This document shows positions 1-11,127 of a stretch of 54,683 bases of DNA, piece after piece. The notes beneath the pieces were generated by a model. It did no database searches, had not been told where the DNA came from, and saw nothing but the letters and a program-made list of their open reading frames with translations. The position numbers were made by a program, and so were the translations under genes. How positions within the stretch are numbered: the first letter of the stretch is position 1; each line of letters begins with the position of its first letter. The stretch covers positions 1 to 54,683 of the forward strand of contig NZ_NIQC01000017.1 of NCBI RefSeq assembly GCF_002216005.1. The letters run 5' to 3'. Source of the stretch: Natranaerobius trueperi. Lineage in GTDB: Bacteria; Bacillota; Natranaerobiia; Natranaerobiales; Natranaerobiaceae.

Positions 1-49
1 AAGCACGCCGCCAGCGTTCGTCCTGAGCCAGGATCAAACCCTCCTAATT
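1..49 (-). rRNA. rrs: 16S ribosomal RNA, 5' end only (runs off the window)
   Basis: The reverse complement of the first bases reads AGGGTTTGATCCTGGCTCAG followed by GACGAACGCTGGCGGCGTG, the universally conserved 5' end of bacterial 16S rRNA. Aligning the motif to E. coli numbering puts nucleotide 1 near position 49. Only about 49 nt are inside the window; the rest of the operon lies to the left. It points away from oriC, downstream of gyrA, as in the B. subtilis gyrB-gyrA-rrnO arrangement. Confidence 0.95.
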
Positions 50-110
50 AAATTTAATTAGAAAAGCCGATCTGGCTTATTTATTCAAAACTTAACGCTT
101 GCATCCTGTT

Positions 111-148
111 CAGTTTTCAAAGAACAATTTGACTGCTCTCTCTAGCAG
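111..148 (-). promoter_or_regulatory. rRNA leader boxA-like element and adjoining hairpin
   Basis: On the minus strand 126-111 reads TGTTCTTTGAAAACTG, like the boxA antitermination/leader motif before Firmicutes 16S genes. Just upstream a small hairpin (CTGCT at 133-137 with AGCAG at 144-148) could act like boxB. Assignment is by motif similarity and position between the promoter and the 16S gene. Confidence 0.6.
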
Positions 149-155
149 CTATATT

Positions 156-184
156 ATAGTATCATAGTTTTATTTGTGAGTCAA
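156..184 (-). promoter_or_regulatory. rRNA operon promoter, proximal
   Basis: On the minus strand TTGACT (184-179), a 17-nt spacer, then TACTAT (161-156). It lies about 110 nt before the mature 16S end and has the same -35 hexamer as the distal promoter at 283-311, giving the tandem promoter arrangement typical of rRNA operons. Confidence 0.65.
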
Positions 185-282
185 GTAGTAATTTTTGATT
201 TATTTTGAATACCTTTGTCTTGCTCACTCTTACTTACTTTTTCTTGCCCTTTCAATATCGCTCTCTCAAAGCGACATAAATT

Positions 283-311
283 ATTTTATCACAGACTTTT
301 ATTTTAGTCAA
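283..311 (-). promoter_or_regulatory. rRNA operon promoter, distal
   Basis: On the minus strand TTGACT (311-306), a 17-nt spacer, then TAAAAT (288-283). It starts directly after the T-tract of the terminator at 313-342, so the rRNA operon is insulated from gyrA read-through. Confidence 0.65.
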
Positions 312-312
312 G

Positions 313-342
313 AAAAAAACAGGATAGAAATTCTACCCTGTT
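313..342 (-). terminator. Rho-independent terminator upstream of the rRNA promoters
   Basis: Read leftwards, AACAGGGTAGAA pairs with TTCTATCCTGTT (one mismatch) and is followed by a run of T. It is the first good terminator after gyrA (about 470 nt beyond its stop) and probably ends the dnaA-gyrA cluster transcript or that of the decayed gene at 500-800. Confidence 0.75.
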
Positions 343-499
343 ATCAATCGAGGATTTTAACCCAAATATTCATATCTTCAAAAGTTACCAAATATCGCAG
401 TTTGACTAATCTTCACTATAAGATTATCCGTGGTGATAAAATACCATATTCAACTAGTGAAAATAAATTAATCATATCCCTTCAGATTAACACTTTTTC

Positions 500-800
500 T
501 CATTCTTGATTGAATAAATCTGCAATACTATAAGCATTATTGCCACGGTAATAATATTTGATTATCCCTTTTTCTATATATTTTTTTCCAGTCATCAAGG
601 TTTAGCTTTTAAGTAAACCTTCCCAAAGTTATCTTAATGCTAGATAGTTTGATCTGTTAACTATTTTAGTAATATTCGTTTCTTCGTAGTTGAAACTTGA
701 ATCCTTTTATTGAATGTATCTAAAAAAACTTTAGACTATAATCCTCATCCTCAATTACATAGTCCATCCCATAAACCTCTCCAATAAATATAAGTTGACG
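500..800 (-). pseudogene. Decayed small gene, unknown function
   Basis: No intact frame exists here, but minus-strand translation gives protein-like stretches: FIGEVYGMDYVIEDEDYSLK near 790-730, NLDDWKKIYRKR near 600, and KGIIKYYYRGNNAYSIADLF near 570-505, ending in a stop at 500-502. The pieces lie in two frames, with stops between them and an apparent frameshift in an A-rich run. I do not recognise the family. The overlapping plus-strand frame at 195-509 has no protein character. Seen: coding-like fragments; inferred: one ancestral gene. Confidence 0.4.
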
Positions 801-814
801 TGTTTTTTATATAA

Positions 815-3238
815 CTAATTTTTAGGGATAGCTAAAGATACAACTCTGTCTTCTTCTTTCAATCTTATTGTTCTTACCCCTTGAGTTCTTCTACTCATTT
901 GTGAAATCCCTTTAACAGCCTGTCTATTGATTACACCTGTTGCAGTTACTAAAATTATTTCATCTTTTTCAGACACCATTCTATACCCTGCTAGCTCTCC
1001 TGTTTTTTCTGTTATTTTGAACGTATAAATACCTTTTCCGCCTCTGGATTGACTCCTGTACTCTGTAATTGGAGTTCTTTTACCAAATCCATTTTCTGAA
1101 ATTACAAGTAAATCTTTGTTTTCTTGAGGGATATCCATCCCAACTACTTCGTCATCCTCACCTACAGATATACCTTTCACTCCTCGTGATACTCTACCCA
1201 TACTTCTAACTTCTTCCTCAGAAAACTTGATTGCATATCCTTTTTTAGTACCTAAAAACACTTCTTGTTTTCCATTAGTTAAATGGACATCTATTAACTC
1301 ATCATTTTCTTTTAGAGTAACAGCAATTAAACCATCTTTTCTATAGGCCTTAAGTTCATCTAGAATCACTTTTTTTACAATTCCCTTTTTAGTTACAAAA
1401 AATAAATAATCATCATGTGTAAATTCTTCAATTGGGATCACAGCTGAAATGTGTTCATCTGGATCTTTTGTTAATAGATTGACTATAGCAGTTCCTTTCG
1501 CCTGTCGAGATGCTTCAGGAATTTCATAAACTTTTAAGCGATATACTTTACCTTTATTAGTGAAAAATAAAATATAATTATGAGTAGTAGTTGCAAATAG
1601 GTGTTCTACAAAATCATCATCTTTAGTAGTCATACCACTAATACCTCTTCCACCGCGTTTCTGATTTCTATAGGTAGACAACGGCACTCTTTTTATATAC
1701 CCTTGATGGGTCAAAGTGATGATTACATCTTCATTTGGAATTAAATCTTCTTCATCTATTTCTCCAGCCTTTTGAGTGATCAGAGTCTGTCTATTGTCTG
1801 CATATTTTTCCTTGACTTCTGTGATTTCTTTTTTAATAATTTCTAATACTAAGTTTTCGTCAGATAGAACACGTTTATAATAATCTATTTTATCCATTAA
1901 TTCCTTATATTCCTCTTCTATCTTGTCTCGCTCTAGCGCAGTTAATTTTTGTAATCGCATGTCAAGTATTGCTTGCGCTTGTTTTTCTGATAGGGAAAAG
2001 TTATTCATTAGACCTTCTTTTGCTTTTTTTACTGTTTGTGATTCTCTAATCAGCTTAATCACTGCATCTAAATTATTTAATGCTATGCGTAATCCCTCGA
2101 TTATATGAGCGCGTGCTTCAGCTTTATCTAATAAATATTTTGTTCGTCTAGTGATCACTTCTTTTTGAAACTCTAAATAGTGATTTAGTATTTGTCTTAG
2201 TGTTAAAACTTTAGGTTCACCTTTTACTAATGCTAACAATATTACCCCGAATGATTGTTCTAGGGATGTATATTTATATAATTGGTTTAAAAGAACTTTT
2301 GGATTAACATCTCTTTTAAGTTCTATAACTACACGTAAACCATCTCTATCAGATTCATCTCGCAAATCACTAATTCCTTCAACTTTTTTATCTCTAACAA
2401 GACCTGCAATTGATTCAATTAGTTTAGCTTTGTTTACTTGGTATGGTAGTTCTGTTACTAGTATTCTGTGTTTATTTCCTTTTAAAGATTCAATTTCTGT
2501 CTTAGCTCTAATTTTTAGCTTACCCCTACCAGTGGTATAAGCATCTTTAATACCACTTTTTCCTAATATTAATCCTCCAGTAGGAAAGTCTGGTCCTTTA
2601 ATATATTGCATTAATTCTTCATCACTTACTTCTGGGTTTTCTATTAAAGCAGTCACACCTTCAATAACTTCACCCAAATTATGAGGTGGTATATTAGTGG
2701 CCATTCCCACAGCTATACCAGCAGAACCGTTAACCAACAAATTAGGAAATCTTGATGGTAACACTTTAGGTTCTTCTAATGTTTCATCAAAGTTTAATTG
2801 ATAGTCTATAGTATTTTTATCGATATCTCTTAATAGTTCAGTACTAATCTTTGCCATACGAACTTCTGTGTAACGCATAGCAGCAGCATTATCTCCATCA
2901 ATTGACCCAAAATTACCGTGCCCATCAACTAAAGTATATCTTGTTGAAAAATCTTGAGCCATTCTGACCATGGCATCATATAGCGCGACATCTCCATGTG
3001 GATGGTACTTACCTAGTACTTCCCCGACAACTCTTGCGGATTTTTTGTAAGATTTATCTGAAGTAATCCCAAGGTCGTGCATAGCATATAGTATTCGACG
3101 GTGAACTGGTTTAAGTCCATCTCGTACATCTGGAAGCGCTCTGCTAACGATAACACTCATGGCATAATCAAGAAATGAGTTTTCCATCTCTTTTTGTATA
3201 TCTATAGGAATTATTTTACCTGTGTTTAAGTCACTCAT
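815..3238 (-). CDS. gyrA: DNA gyrase subunit A
   Basis: GyrA supplies the breakage-reunion activity of gyrase, which introduces negative supercoils with GyrB. At 807 aa it has family length: an N-terminal winged-helix/tower region with active-site Tyr123 in [11 protein letters not shown], then C-terminal beta-pinwheel repeats including a GyrA-box-like QSRGGKG and QKRGGRG. The ATG is preceded by AAGGAAG. It lies 40 nt after gyrB, clearly co-transcribed. Oddity: the quinolone-contact position, Ser/Thr in most bacteria, is Val84 ([10 protein letters not shown]), while Asp88 is kept. ParC is less likely because of the linkage to gyrB and oriC. Confidence 0.97.
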   Translation of the reverse strand: MSDLNTGKIIPIDIQKEMENSFLDYAMSVIVSRALPDVRDGLKPVHRRILYAMHDLGITSDKSYKKSARVVGEVLGKYHPHGDVALYDAMVRMAQDFSTRYTLVDGHGNFGSIDGDNAAAMRYTEVRMAKISTELLRDIDKNTIDYQLNFDETLEEPKVLPSRFPNLLVNGSAGIAVGMATNIPPHNLGEVIEGVTALIENPEVSDEELMQYIKGPDFPTGGLILGKSGIKDAYTTGRGKLKIRAKTEIESLKGNKHRILVTELPYQVNKAKLIESIAGLVRDKKVEGISDLRDESDRDGLRVVIELKRDVNPKVLLNQLYKYTSLEQSFGVILLALVKGEPKVLTLRQILNHYLEFQKEVITRRTKYLLDKAEARAHIIEGLRIALNNLDAVIKLIRESQTVKKAKEGLMNNFSLSEKQAQAILDMRLQKLTALERDKIEEEYKELMDKIDYYKRVLSDENLVLEIIKKEITEVKEKYADNRQTLITQKAGEIDEEDLIPNEDVIITLTHQGYIKRVPLSTYRNQKRGGRGISGMTTKDDDFVEHLFATTTHNYILFFTNKGKVYRLKVYEIPEASRQAKGTAIVNLLTKDPDEHISAVIPIEEFTHDDYLFFVTKKGIVKKVILDELKAYRKDGLIAVTLKENDELIDVHLTNGKQEVFLGTKKGYAIKFSEEEVRSMGRVSRGVKGISVGEDDEVVGMDIPQENKDLLVISENGFGKRTPITEYRSQSRGGKGIYTFKITEKTGELAGYRMVSEKDEIILVTATGVINRQAVKGISQMSRRTQGVRTIRLKEEDRVVSLAIPKN

Positions 3239-3278
3239 ATAACTTCACTTCCTTTTTCAAGACTTGATTAAAATAAGA

Positions 3279-5222
<1,944 letters not shown>

Positions 5223-5224
5223 CT

Positions 5225-5233
5225 ATTATACCA
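5225..5233 (-). promoter_or_regulatory. Candidate extended -10 promoter for gyrBA
   Basis: Minus strand reads TGGTATAAT (5233-5225), an extended -10 element without a good -35. A 7-bp inverted repeat (CACATAC 5232-5238 / GTATGTG 5255-5261) borders it and could be an operator or a small hairpin. The gap between remB and gyrB (68 nt) is the largest within this cluster apart from oriC, which supports an internal promoter. Confidence 0.35.
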
Positions 5234-5266
5234 CATACTCTTAATTCTGATACTGTATGTGATTCA

Positions 5267-5563
5267 CTAATGATTATCAATTATAGCACCATCAATAAAA
5301 ACATCAGCATACTTTTGCTGTTGAGAATATAGCTTGTCAATCCTTTTCTTAAGTGTAGTCGAAGCAATAGGTGAAAAGTAAATATTTTGTCCTGTTAAAA
5401 TAAAGCTTCTTTCAGTGTCATTATCATTTTTTATTACAAATCCCTCTTCTTCTGATATTTTCAAAAAATCTCTTGTCGCTTTATCTTCAAGAATTTCAAC
5501 ATCAAAAATACCTACAATATCCTTAATAGGTAAGACTGAATTTTCACCTATATGAACAAACAT
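5267..5563 (-). CDS. remB: RemA/RemB-family regulatory protein (DUF370)
   Basis: 98-aa protein beginning MFVHIGENSVLPIKDIVGIFD, the signature of the DUF370 family. RemB (YaaB) sits between recF and gyrB in B. subtilis, exactly as here; its paralogue RemA activates biofilm-matrix and osmoprotection genes by wrapping DNA, while RemB's own role is less clear. About 15 residues longer than B. subtilis RemB at the C terminus. It follows the DUF721 gene by 16 nt, so it is co-transcribed with it. Confidence 0.85.
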   Translation of the reverse strand: MFVHIGENSVLPIKDIVGIFDVEILEDKATRDFLKISEEEGFVIKNDNDTERSFILTGQNIYFSPIASTTLKKRIDKLYSQQQKYADVFIDGAIIDNH

Positions 5564-5579
5564 TTATTATTCACTCCCT

Positions 5580-6479
5580 CTATTTCCGATTATTGTCAAT
5601 TATTCTTAAATAATCCTTACCGAGAGAACCAACAATTTTACGCCAAGTACTATCACCAATCTCTTTTGGACTGCTTTCAGTTACTAGCAAAACATATTGA
5701 TTCAGTAAATCTTTTAACCAGGCATAATTTTGGTCATTATAGCAATATTTACAAGCCTTTTTAGCTTGTTTTAGTTGATCTTTGATCTGATTATAAACTG
5801 TATTTTTCCCAGCATTAAATTCTGTACGTGTGATTTCAATATGAAGAACTTCATTAACTTCTTCATATTGAAACCAAGGTGACTCTTTTAAAACTCTAAT
5901 TATACTATTCAACTTATCTTGATGTTTTTCCTTTTCACATTGTAGACATATGGCATTTAGTTTGAGCTCTTTAGTCATAATACCGCACTTTTTACATTCT
6001 TGATAACCTTGATCTTTTTTATCTTTCTTTAATTGTATATCTTCTTGTATGATTTTTTGTAATTTTTCTTGAAGTTCATGGTCAGTAACATCATTAATAA
6101 CCTTACAGACCCATTTTTTATCATCTTTATTTAAACAATACTTTTTGTTCTCTTTTCGTCTTTTACTAGACGTTGTATTATTTTCTGGTAGTTGTCCTGT
6201 TACAAATTTAATATCATTAATGATTTTTTTTCCTGTTTTCTTGTTCAGATCTTTAATTAACTTTCTCTTTCGCATAGACAATTCTTGTGTCCACATTGGA
6301 TGTGAGCATATCACAATCATCTGTTTACCTTGAATTTTAGAGGGACGACAGTGTTTGTTTATCTCTTCACCTACAATATGATGCCAATGGTTCATTGCAA
6401 TTTGGTCGTAATACTTTTTTAAGAATCCAGTTTTGGCAAGGAATTCAGTTAGCTCACCTTTAATCCCCTGCATCCTCAT
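5580..6479 (-). CDS. DUF721 / DciA-like protein with CXXC pairs
   Basis: 299 aa. Residues about 1-95 match the DUF721 fold (NHWHHIVGEEINKHCRPSKI then a hydrophobic strand and WTQELS), the domain that in DciA of many bacteria interacts with and helps load the replicative helicase DnaB. A middle segment has a zinc-ribbon-like pair (CKKCG ... CLQCEKE, about residues 162-180) and a later CKYC. The C-terminal third is not recognised. The start overlaps recF by 20 nt. Seen: domain and linkage with dnaA/dnaN/recF; inferred: a role near initiation or helicase loading. No DnaI-type loader is in the window. Confidence 0.75.
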   Translation of the reverse strand: MRMQGIKGELTEFLAKTGFLKKYYDQIAMNHWHHIVGEEINKHCRPSKIQGKQMIVICSHPMWTQELSMRKRKLIKDLNKKTGKKIINDIKFVTGQLPENNTTSSKRRKENKKYCLNKDDKKWVCKVINDVTDHELQEKLQKIIQEDIQLKKDKKDQGYQECKKCGIMTKELKLNAICLQCEKEKHQDKLNSIIRVLKESPWFQYEEVNEVLHIEITRTEFNAGKNTVYNQIKDQLKQAKKACKYCYNDQNYAWLKDLLNQYVLLVTESSPKEIGDSTWRKIVGSLGKDYLRIIDNNRK

Positions 6480-7593
6480 TCACCGCCTCACCTTCATAGA
6501 TTTTGTAAATTTGAGCTTTTTTTAACATATCACCTTTAAAGTCATCTCTACTAGTTCCTGTTACAAAAGTTTGTACACGTGCTTCTGTTAAGTTTAGTAA
6601 ATGTTTTCTTCTAGCTCTATCCAACTCACTTAATACGTCATCTAATAAAAGTATCGGGTACTCACCTTTTTCTCCTTTAATCATTTCTAATTCAGCCATC
6701 TTTAAGGCTAAGACAGTTGAGCGCTGTTGTCCTTGGGAACCGTAGTTTCTTGCATTATTACCATTTATATAGAATTCAATATCATCACGATGAGGACCAA
6801 TTGAAGTTGATTTTTTTAATAAATCATTATCTAAATTATTGCTTAAACCTTGTAAAAAGTAGTCTATAAACTCATCTTCCTTTAAATTATCATTTAAGAT
6901 TGATTCTAAAGAAGGGATATATTTTAATTCTAAATCTTCTCTTTGGTTGGTAATTTTTCTATAGATAAGGCGTGAAAGTAGCTTTATTTGATGAATTATT
7001 TTTTTTCTTCTTAATGTGATTTTAACACCATATTTAGCAATTTGTTCATCCCATGGAGGTAAATAATATTTTAACATTGATTTATTTTGACAGGTCTTTA
7101 AGAGCTTATTTCTCTGTTTTAATGCTTTATTGTAATTTTTTAAATAAAAATCATAGTTATAATCAACCTGATTAATCTCTTGATCTAGAAAGCGTCTTCT
7201 ATTATCAGGGGTACCTTTTATTAACATGAGATCTTCAGGACTAAATATAACCACATTCAAACTTTTTAAGAAGTTTCTTAAATTACTTTGTGGAAGTCCG
7301 TTTATTTTAAGTTCTTTTCCATGACCTTTTCTTTGAAGAATTTCTAATGTGTATTCTGAATTTTCCTTTTTTAATTCTCCTTTTAGGTAAAAACCGCTGG
7401 TTTCCCAGCGGATAAGTTCTTTTTCTCTATGAGCTCGATGAGATTTACCAGTAGCTAAATAATAAATTGCTTCTAATAAATTAGTCTTACCTTGTGCATT
7501 TTCACCAAAGAACAAAATTATAGGTTTATTAAAATTTAAACTTTGCCCCGGATAGTTACGAAAATTTTTTACATAGAGTTCTTTTAACTGCAA
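6460..7593 (-). CDS. recF: DNA replication and repair protein RecF
   Basis: ABC/SMC-like ATPase that with RecO and RecR loads RecA at single-strand gaps. 377 aa, usual length. Walker A is GENAQGKTNLLEAIYYL (about residue 31), the ABC signature is GSQGQQRSTVLALK (about 285) and Walker B is PILLLDDVLSELD. It opens with MQLKELYVKNFRNY, typical of the family. 31 nt after yaaA; its 3' end overlaps the DUF721 gene. Confidence 0.96.
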   Translation of the reverse strand: MQLKELYVKNFRNYPGQSLNFNKPIILFFGENAQGKTNLLEAIYYLATGKSHRAHREKELIRWETSGFYLKGELKKENSEYTLEILQRKGHGKELKINGLPQSNLRNFLKSLNVVIFSPEDLMLIKGTPDNRRRFLDQEINQVDYNYDFYLKNYNKALKQRNKLLKTCQNKSMLKYYLPPWDEQIAKYGVKITLRRKKIIHQIKLLSRLIYRKITNQREDLELKYIPSLESILNDNLKEDEFIDYFLQGLSNNLDNDLLKKSTSIGPHRDDIEFYINGNNARNYGSQGQQRSTVLALKMAELEMIKGEKGEYPILLLDDVLSELDRARRKHLLNLTEARVQTFVTGTSRDDFKGDMLKKAQIYKIYEGEAVNEDAGD

Positions 7594-7624
7594 AAGATCA
7601 CTCCTCTAACAAACCCATTACGTT

Positions 7625-7846
7625 TTAGTTTTTATCAACCTTCACACTTAAATTGTTATTAATAATAATTTCATCTCCGGGATAAATTTTTTTGCCCCTT
7701 TTATTGGTCTCATTTCCGTTAATTAAAATCCTATTACTTTCTATAAGGTGTTTAACTTCACCACCAGTTGATACTAAATTTGTATATTTCAATAACTGAC
7801 CCAAAGTAATATACTCTGTTTCAATACTAACATTTTTTGAATCCAT
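7625..7846 (-). CDS. yaaA: S4-domain RNA-binding protein YaaA
   Basis: 73-aa single S4 domain, with the RNA-binding strand motif VKHLIESNRILINGNETNKR and a following KIYPGDEIII. Always found between dnaN and recF in Firmicutes; implicated in ribosome maturation but not firmly assigned. Twenty-five nt after dnaN; start ATG with AGGAGTG upstream. Confidence 0.9.
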   Translation of the reverse strand: MDSKNVSIETEYITLGQLLKYTNLVSTGGEVKHLIESNRILINGNETNKRGKKIYPGDEIIINNNLSVKVDKN

Positions 7847-7871
7847 AAACTCACTCCTAGTTATTGATTAT

Positions 7872-8993
7872 TTAAAATGCTCTAACTGGTAAAATTAGAT
7901 GGAAGTACTGACTATTATCTTTTGGCCTAATTATCATTGGACTATAAGAACCTGTAAATTCTAATTCTACTTGATCTTCTTCTAAAACTTTTAGAACTTC
8001 AATCACAAATTTTGAGTTAAGAGCAATACTTAAGTTGTCTCCTTCTTTATATATAGAAAGGTCTTCTTTTAGCTTTCCAGTATGAGGTGAATTTGATGTT
8101 ATTTCTAAATTATCTTCTGTAATATTTAGCTTAACTATATTATTAGATCCTTCACTAGCTAAAAGTGAGGCTCTTTCCATTGAGTTTTGTAATATTTTTG
8201 TGTCTACCACGACTTTAGTTTGATAATTTTGTGGGATTACTTGATCTAGATTAGGAAACTGTTCATCAATTAACTTACTAAATAACCTAACATTTTCTGT
8301 TTCACAATAAAAGTATCCGTTTGATAAGTATAATTTAACAAGTGTATCTTCTTCCCCAACTACTTTTTGTAACTGTGACAAGGCCTTTTCAGGAACTATA
8401 TATTCACCCTCTATTCCATCATCATTAACTATTTTACCATTACGCCATGCTAATCTATAACTATCTGTTGCTATCATATCAATTTTATCACTATTTTCAT
8501 TTGAAGAAAACTTAAATAACACTCCAGTAAAAGCCGGTTTGGTCTCTTCTTTACTAACAGCAAAACTAGTTTGATAAATCATTTTTCTTAAAGCTATTTC
8601 TGGAAGTGAAAAATAATTGTTTTCTTTAATTTTTGGAAGTTTGGGATATTCTTGAGGATCTAATCCTTTAATTTCAAAAAAAGCTTGCCCACTTTCAACT
8701 GAAACTAAAAAATTTTCTTTGTTTAAAGAAATTGTAACTTGATCTTCAGGTAACTTCCTAATTATATCAAAAAATTTACTAGGTACAACTACGGATCCCT
8801 GTTCTATTATTTCGGTTGGAAGGTAGTACTTTATTCCCATCTCTAAATCATAAGTTATGATAGATAATGTTTCTTCTTCGGTCGTTTCTAAGTAAAACCC
8901 ATTAAGATGAGGTATTGTATTTTTACTAGCCATTCCTTTTTGAGTAGTTTGTAAAGCTTCCATTAATCTATCTTTATGAATTTTTAATTTCAT
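7872..8993 (-). CDS. dnaN: DNA polymerase III sliding clamp (beta subunit)
   Basis: Ring-shaped dimeric clamp that tethers polymerase III to DNA. 373 aa with three similar domains; starts MKLKIHKDRLMEALQ and ends with the conserved YFHLILPVRAF, whose MPMR/LPVR-type tail is the clamp signature. Transcribed from the dnaA side across the oriC interval; an AGGAGTG Shine-Dalgarno precedes the ATG. Confidence 0.97.
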   Translation of the reverse strand: MKLKIHKDRLMEALQTTQKGMASKNTIPHLNGFYLETTEEETLSIITYDLEMGIKYYLPTEIIEQGSVVVPSKFFDIIRKLPEDQVTISLNKENFLVSVESGQAFFEIKGLDPQEYPKLPKIKENNYFSLPEIALRKMIYQTSFAVSKEETKPAFTGVLFKFSSNENSDKIDMIATDSYRLAWRNGKIVNDDGIEGEYIVPEKALSQLQKVVGEEDTLVKLYLSNGYFYCETENVRLFSKLIDEQFPNLDQVIPQNYQTKVVVDTKILQNSMERASLLASEGSNNIVKLNITEDNLEITSNSPHTGKLKEDLSIYKEGDNLSIALNSKFVIEVLKVLEEDQVELEFTGSYSPMIIRPKDNSQYFHLILPVRAF

Positions 8994-9253
8994 TTATTTC
9001 ACTCCTTTAAGCATATTATTCTTATATAGTTAATATATATATAAAATAGTCATATTAGTAATAGGGCTTGTGGATAAGTGGAAAACCCTAAAAACATTAA
9101 AACCTACATATTTTAAATATGTGGACAAGTATGTTTACAAAAAAACACAATTATCCACATATTAAGATAGAGAAAGTAATGATCAACTTATCCAAAGATG
9201 TATACACAAGAAGTTCCTTGTGTTATCCACAGAAAATTCGACACTTATCCACT
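8994..9253. other. oriC: oriC, dnaA-dnaN interval: DnaA boxes and AT-rich unwinding region
   Basis: Contains DnaA boxes TGTGGATAA at 9069-9077, TGTGGACAA at 9120-9128 (one mismatch), TTATCCACA at 9151-9159 and 9223-9231, TTATCCAAA at 9188-9196 and TTATCCACT at 9245-9253. Between dnaN and the first box, 9010-9055 is almost pure A/T (TTAATATATATATAAAATAG), suited to be the DNA unwinding element. Together with the box cluster upstream of dnaA this is the two-part Firmicutes origin. Confidence 0.92.
9056..9077 (+). promoter_or_regulatory. DnaA-trio-like repeats with GC-rich link and DnaA box
   Basis: Three consecutive trinucleotides TAG-TAA-TAG (9056-9064) are followed by GGGCT and a perfect DnaA box TGTGGATAA (9069-9077). 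This matches the B. subtilis basal unwinding system, in which a DnaA box, a short GC-rich link and 3'-(G/A)AT-5' trios lead DnaA onto one strand of the unwinding region. Here the trios run toward the A/T stretch next to dnaN. Confidence 0.7.
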
Positions 9254-10609
9254 TTATTGTTGTAATAAATCTTTTATTTCATCGATAGTATCATTTAAGT
9301 GATTTTCTTTTTTAAGATCATCTACTATTTTGTCATGAGCATGCATAACTGTAGTGTGATCTCTTCCTCCAAATTCATCACCTATTTTAGGAAGGGAACT
9401 ATCAGTTAGCTCTCTAGCTAAATACATAGCTATTTGTCTAGGAAATGCTACAGATCTTGTCCTTTTTTTAGCTTTTAAATCATCAACTTTCAATCCAAAA
9501 TACTGAGCTACTGTTTTTTGAATATGTTCAACGGTAATTTTTTTAGGTTGTTTGTTTGGTAAGATATCTTTTAAAGCTTCCTCAGCGGTCTCTTTTGTAA
9601 TTTTTTTATTAGCCATAGAAGAATATGCAATTACCCTAATTAAACCACCTTCTAATTCTCTGATGTTTGTATCAACTTGATTAGCAATATAAACAATTAC
9701 GTCATTTGGGATGTCTAATTTCTCTAAATATGCTTTTTTTCTTAATATAGCTATCCTTGTTTCTAAATCAGGTGGCTGTATATCTGTAATCAATCCCCAT
9801 TCAAACCTAGATCGTAACCTATCTTCTAAAGTTGGAATTTCCTTAGGGGGGCGATCACTTGAGATAATAATCTGCTTATCATTTTCGTGGAGTGTATTAA
9901 AAGTGTGGAAAAACTCTTCTTGTGTTTGTTCTTTACCAGCTAAAAACTGTATATCATCTACTAAAAGAATATCCACATTTCTGTATTTATTTCTAAAATT
10001 GACGGTTTTATTATCTCTAATAGCATTTATAAATTCGTTTGTGAACTTTTCTGAAGAAATATAGACCACTCGGTAGTCTGGTTGATGTCCTAAAACATAA
10101 TGACCAATAGCATGCATTAAGTGCGTTTTACCTAGTCCAACGCCTCCATAAATAAATAGTGGGTTATATGCTTTAGCTGGTGCTTCAGCTACAGCTAGAG
10201 ATGCAGCATGAGCGAATCTATTCGCATTTCCTATAACAAAAGTATCAAAAGTATATTTTGGATTCAGCCATGTGGAGTTATCGTTATTCTTTTTAGTATC
10301 TTGAGAGTTTTTTTCAGATTCTTCTTCTTTAGTGTTCTGTTCAGAAACCTTTATCTTTTCCCCAGGTAATAAAAACCTGATTTTTAGTGCTTTTCCAGAT
10401 ACTTCTTTAAGTGAATTTTCAATTGAAGTTTTATATCGAGAGTTGAGCCAATCTTTTGTGAACTCATTAGGGACACTAACAAAAAGTTGTTTTTCATTTA
10501 GATCAACTGGTTCGGTAGATTGAAACCAAGTTTCGAAGCTTGGTTTACTTAATTGTTGCTCTAATTTTTCGAGAGTACTAGACCATAGTTCTGTCATTTC
10601 ATTTGACAT
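9254..10609 (-). CDS. dnaA: Chromosomal replication initiator DnaA
   Basis: AAA+ initiator that binds DnaA boxes and opens oriC. 451 aa: domain I at the N terminus ([20 protein letters not shown]), a charged linker around 95-115, the AAA+ core with Walker [18 protein letters not shown] and Walker [15 protein letters not shown], and domain IV with the box-binding [15 protein letters not shown]. DnaA boxes lie on both sides, consistent with autoregulation. ATG start preceded by GGGGGGG. Confidence 0.98.
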   Translation of the reverse strand: MSNEMTELWSSTLEKLEQQLSKPSFETWFQSTEPVDLNEKQLFVSVPNEFTKDWLNSRYKTSIENSLKEVSGKALKIRFLLPGEKIKVSEQNTKEEESEKNSQDTKKNNDNSTWLNPKYTFDTFVIGNANRFAHAASLAVAEAPAKAYNPLFIYGGVGLGKTHLMHAIGHYVLGHQPDYRVVYISSEKFTNEFINAIRDNKTVNFRNKYRNVDILLVDDIQFLAGKEQTQEEFFHTFNTLHENDKQIIISSDRPPKEIPTLEDRLRSRFEWGLITDIQPPDLETRIAILRKKAYLEKLDIPNDVIVYIANQVDTNIRELEGGLIRVIAYSSMANKKITKETAEEALKDILPNKQPKKITVEHIQKTVAQYFGLKVDDLKAKKRTRSVAFPRQIAMYLARELTDSSLPKIGDEFGGRDHTTVMHAHDKIVDDLKKENHLNDTIDEIKDLLQQ

Positions 10610-10877
10610 AATAACCCCCCCTTTTGGGTAAAAATATCCACAATTATTTAGCGACGCTAAAATATGTTAATGTTAAATTTTCAACAAAAATTAACAAAGA
10701 AATCTACAAGAAATCTACAACATATCCACAAGAAATCCACAGATTGTGGATAAAAACTTGGGGATAACTTAAATTATCATATGTATGATATCAGAACATG
10801 TGTAAAACTTCAATATTTATCCCCTTATTATCCACAGATATGAACGACCTTTCCACAATAGTTGTTATTGTTATTTC
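10610..10877. other. oriC: oriC, dnaA-rpmH interval: DnaA box cluster
   Basis: Perfect boxes TGTGGATAA at 10745-10753 and TTATCCACA at 10828-10836; near-matches at 10634-10642 and 10722-10730 (ATATCCACA), 10733-10741 (AAATCCACA), 10759-10767 (TGGGGATAA) and 10817-10825 (TTATCCCCT). This is the second half of the bipartite origin and must also hold the leftward dnaA promoter, for which I see no convincing -35/-10 pair. Confidence 0.88.
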
Positions 10878-10906
10878 TTGACCGGTTTTTTCAAATAAGC
10901 TATAAT
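10878..10906 (+). promoter_or_regulatory. Promoter of rpmH-rnpA
   Basis: TTGACC (10878-10883), 17-nt spacer, TATAAT (10901-10906): a near-consensus housekeeping promoter, 50 nt before the rpmH start and directed away from oriC. Confidence 0.85.
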
Positions 10907-10958
10907 TGTTTTAGTATCCGGCCTTTCCTTTGTTATCTAACAAGAGGAGGTGTTATTC

Positions 10959-11093
10959 TTGAAGCGTACTTTTCAGCCTAAAAAGAGACAAAGAAAGAAG
11001 GAACATGGCTTTAGAAAAAGAATGAAGACAAAAGCGGGACGTAATATCCTTCGTAATCGAAGGAGAAAAGGTAGAAAATCACTAACCGCTTAA
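10959..11093 (+). CDS. rpmH: 50S ribosomal protein L34
   Basis: 44-aa basic protein reading [17 protein letters not shown] at the start and ending GRKSLTA, the standard L34 sequence and length. Start is TTG at 10959, with GAGGAGGTG ten nt upstream. First gene of the rightward cluster; its mRNA meets a terminator-like hairpin immediately after the stop, so rnpA and later genes depend on read-through or another promoter. Confidence 0.95.
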   Translation: MKRTFQPKKRQRKKEHGFRKRMKTKAGRNILRNRRRKGRKSLTA

Positions 11094-11127
11094 AAGGCCG
11101 CAACTGTGGCCTTTTCTACCTTTTTTA
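11092..11127 (+). terminator. Terminator or attenuator after rpmH
   Basis: AAAAGGCC pairs with GGCCTTTT around an 8-nt loop, then CTACCTTTTTT. It overlaps the rpmH stop codon. It probably sets the high L34 to low RnpA ratio. Confidence 0.75.

Noticed and set aside
195-509. 104-residue open frame on the plus strand
   Set aside because: It crosses the rRNA promoter and the terminator, lacks a Shine-Dalgarno and has no protein-like composition; the opposite strand carries better evidence.
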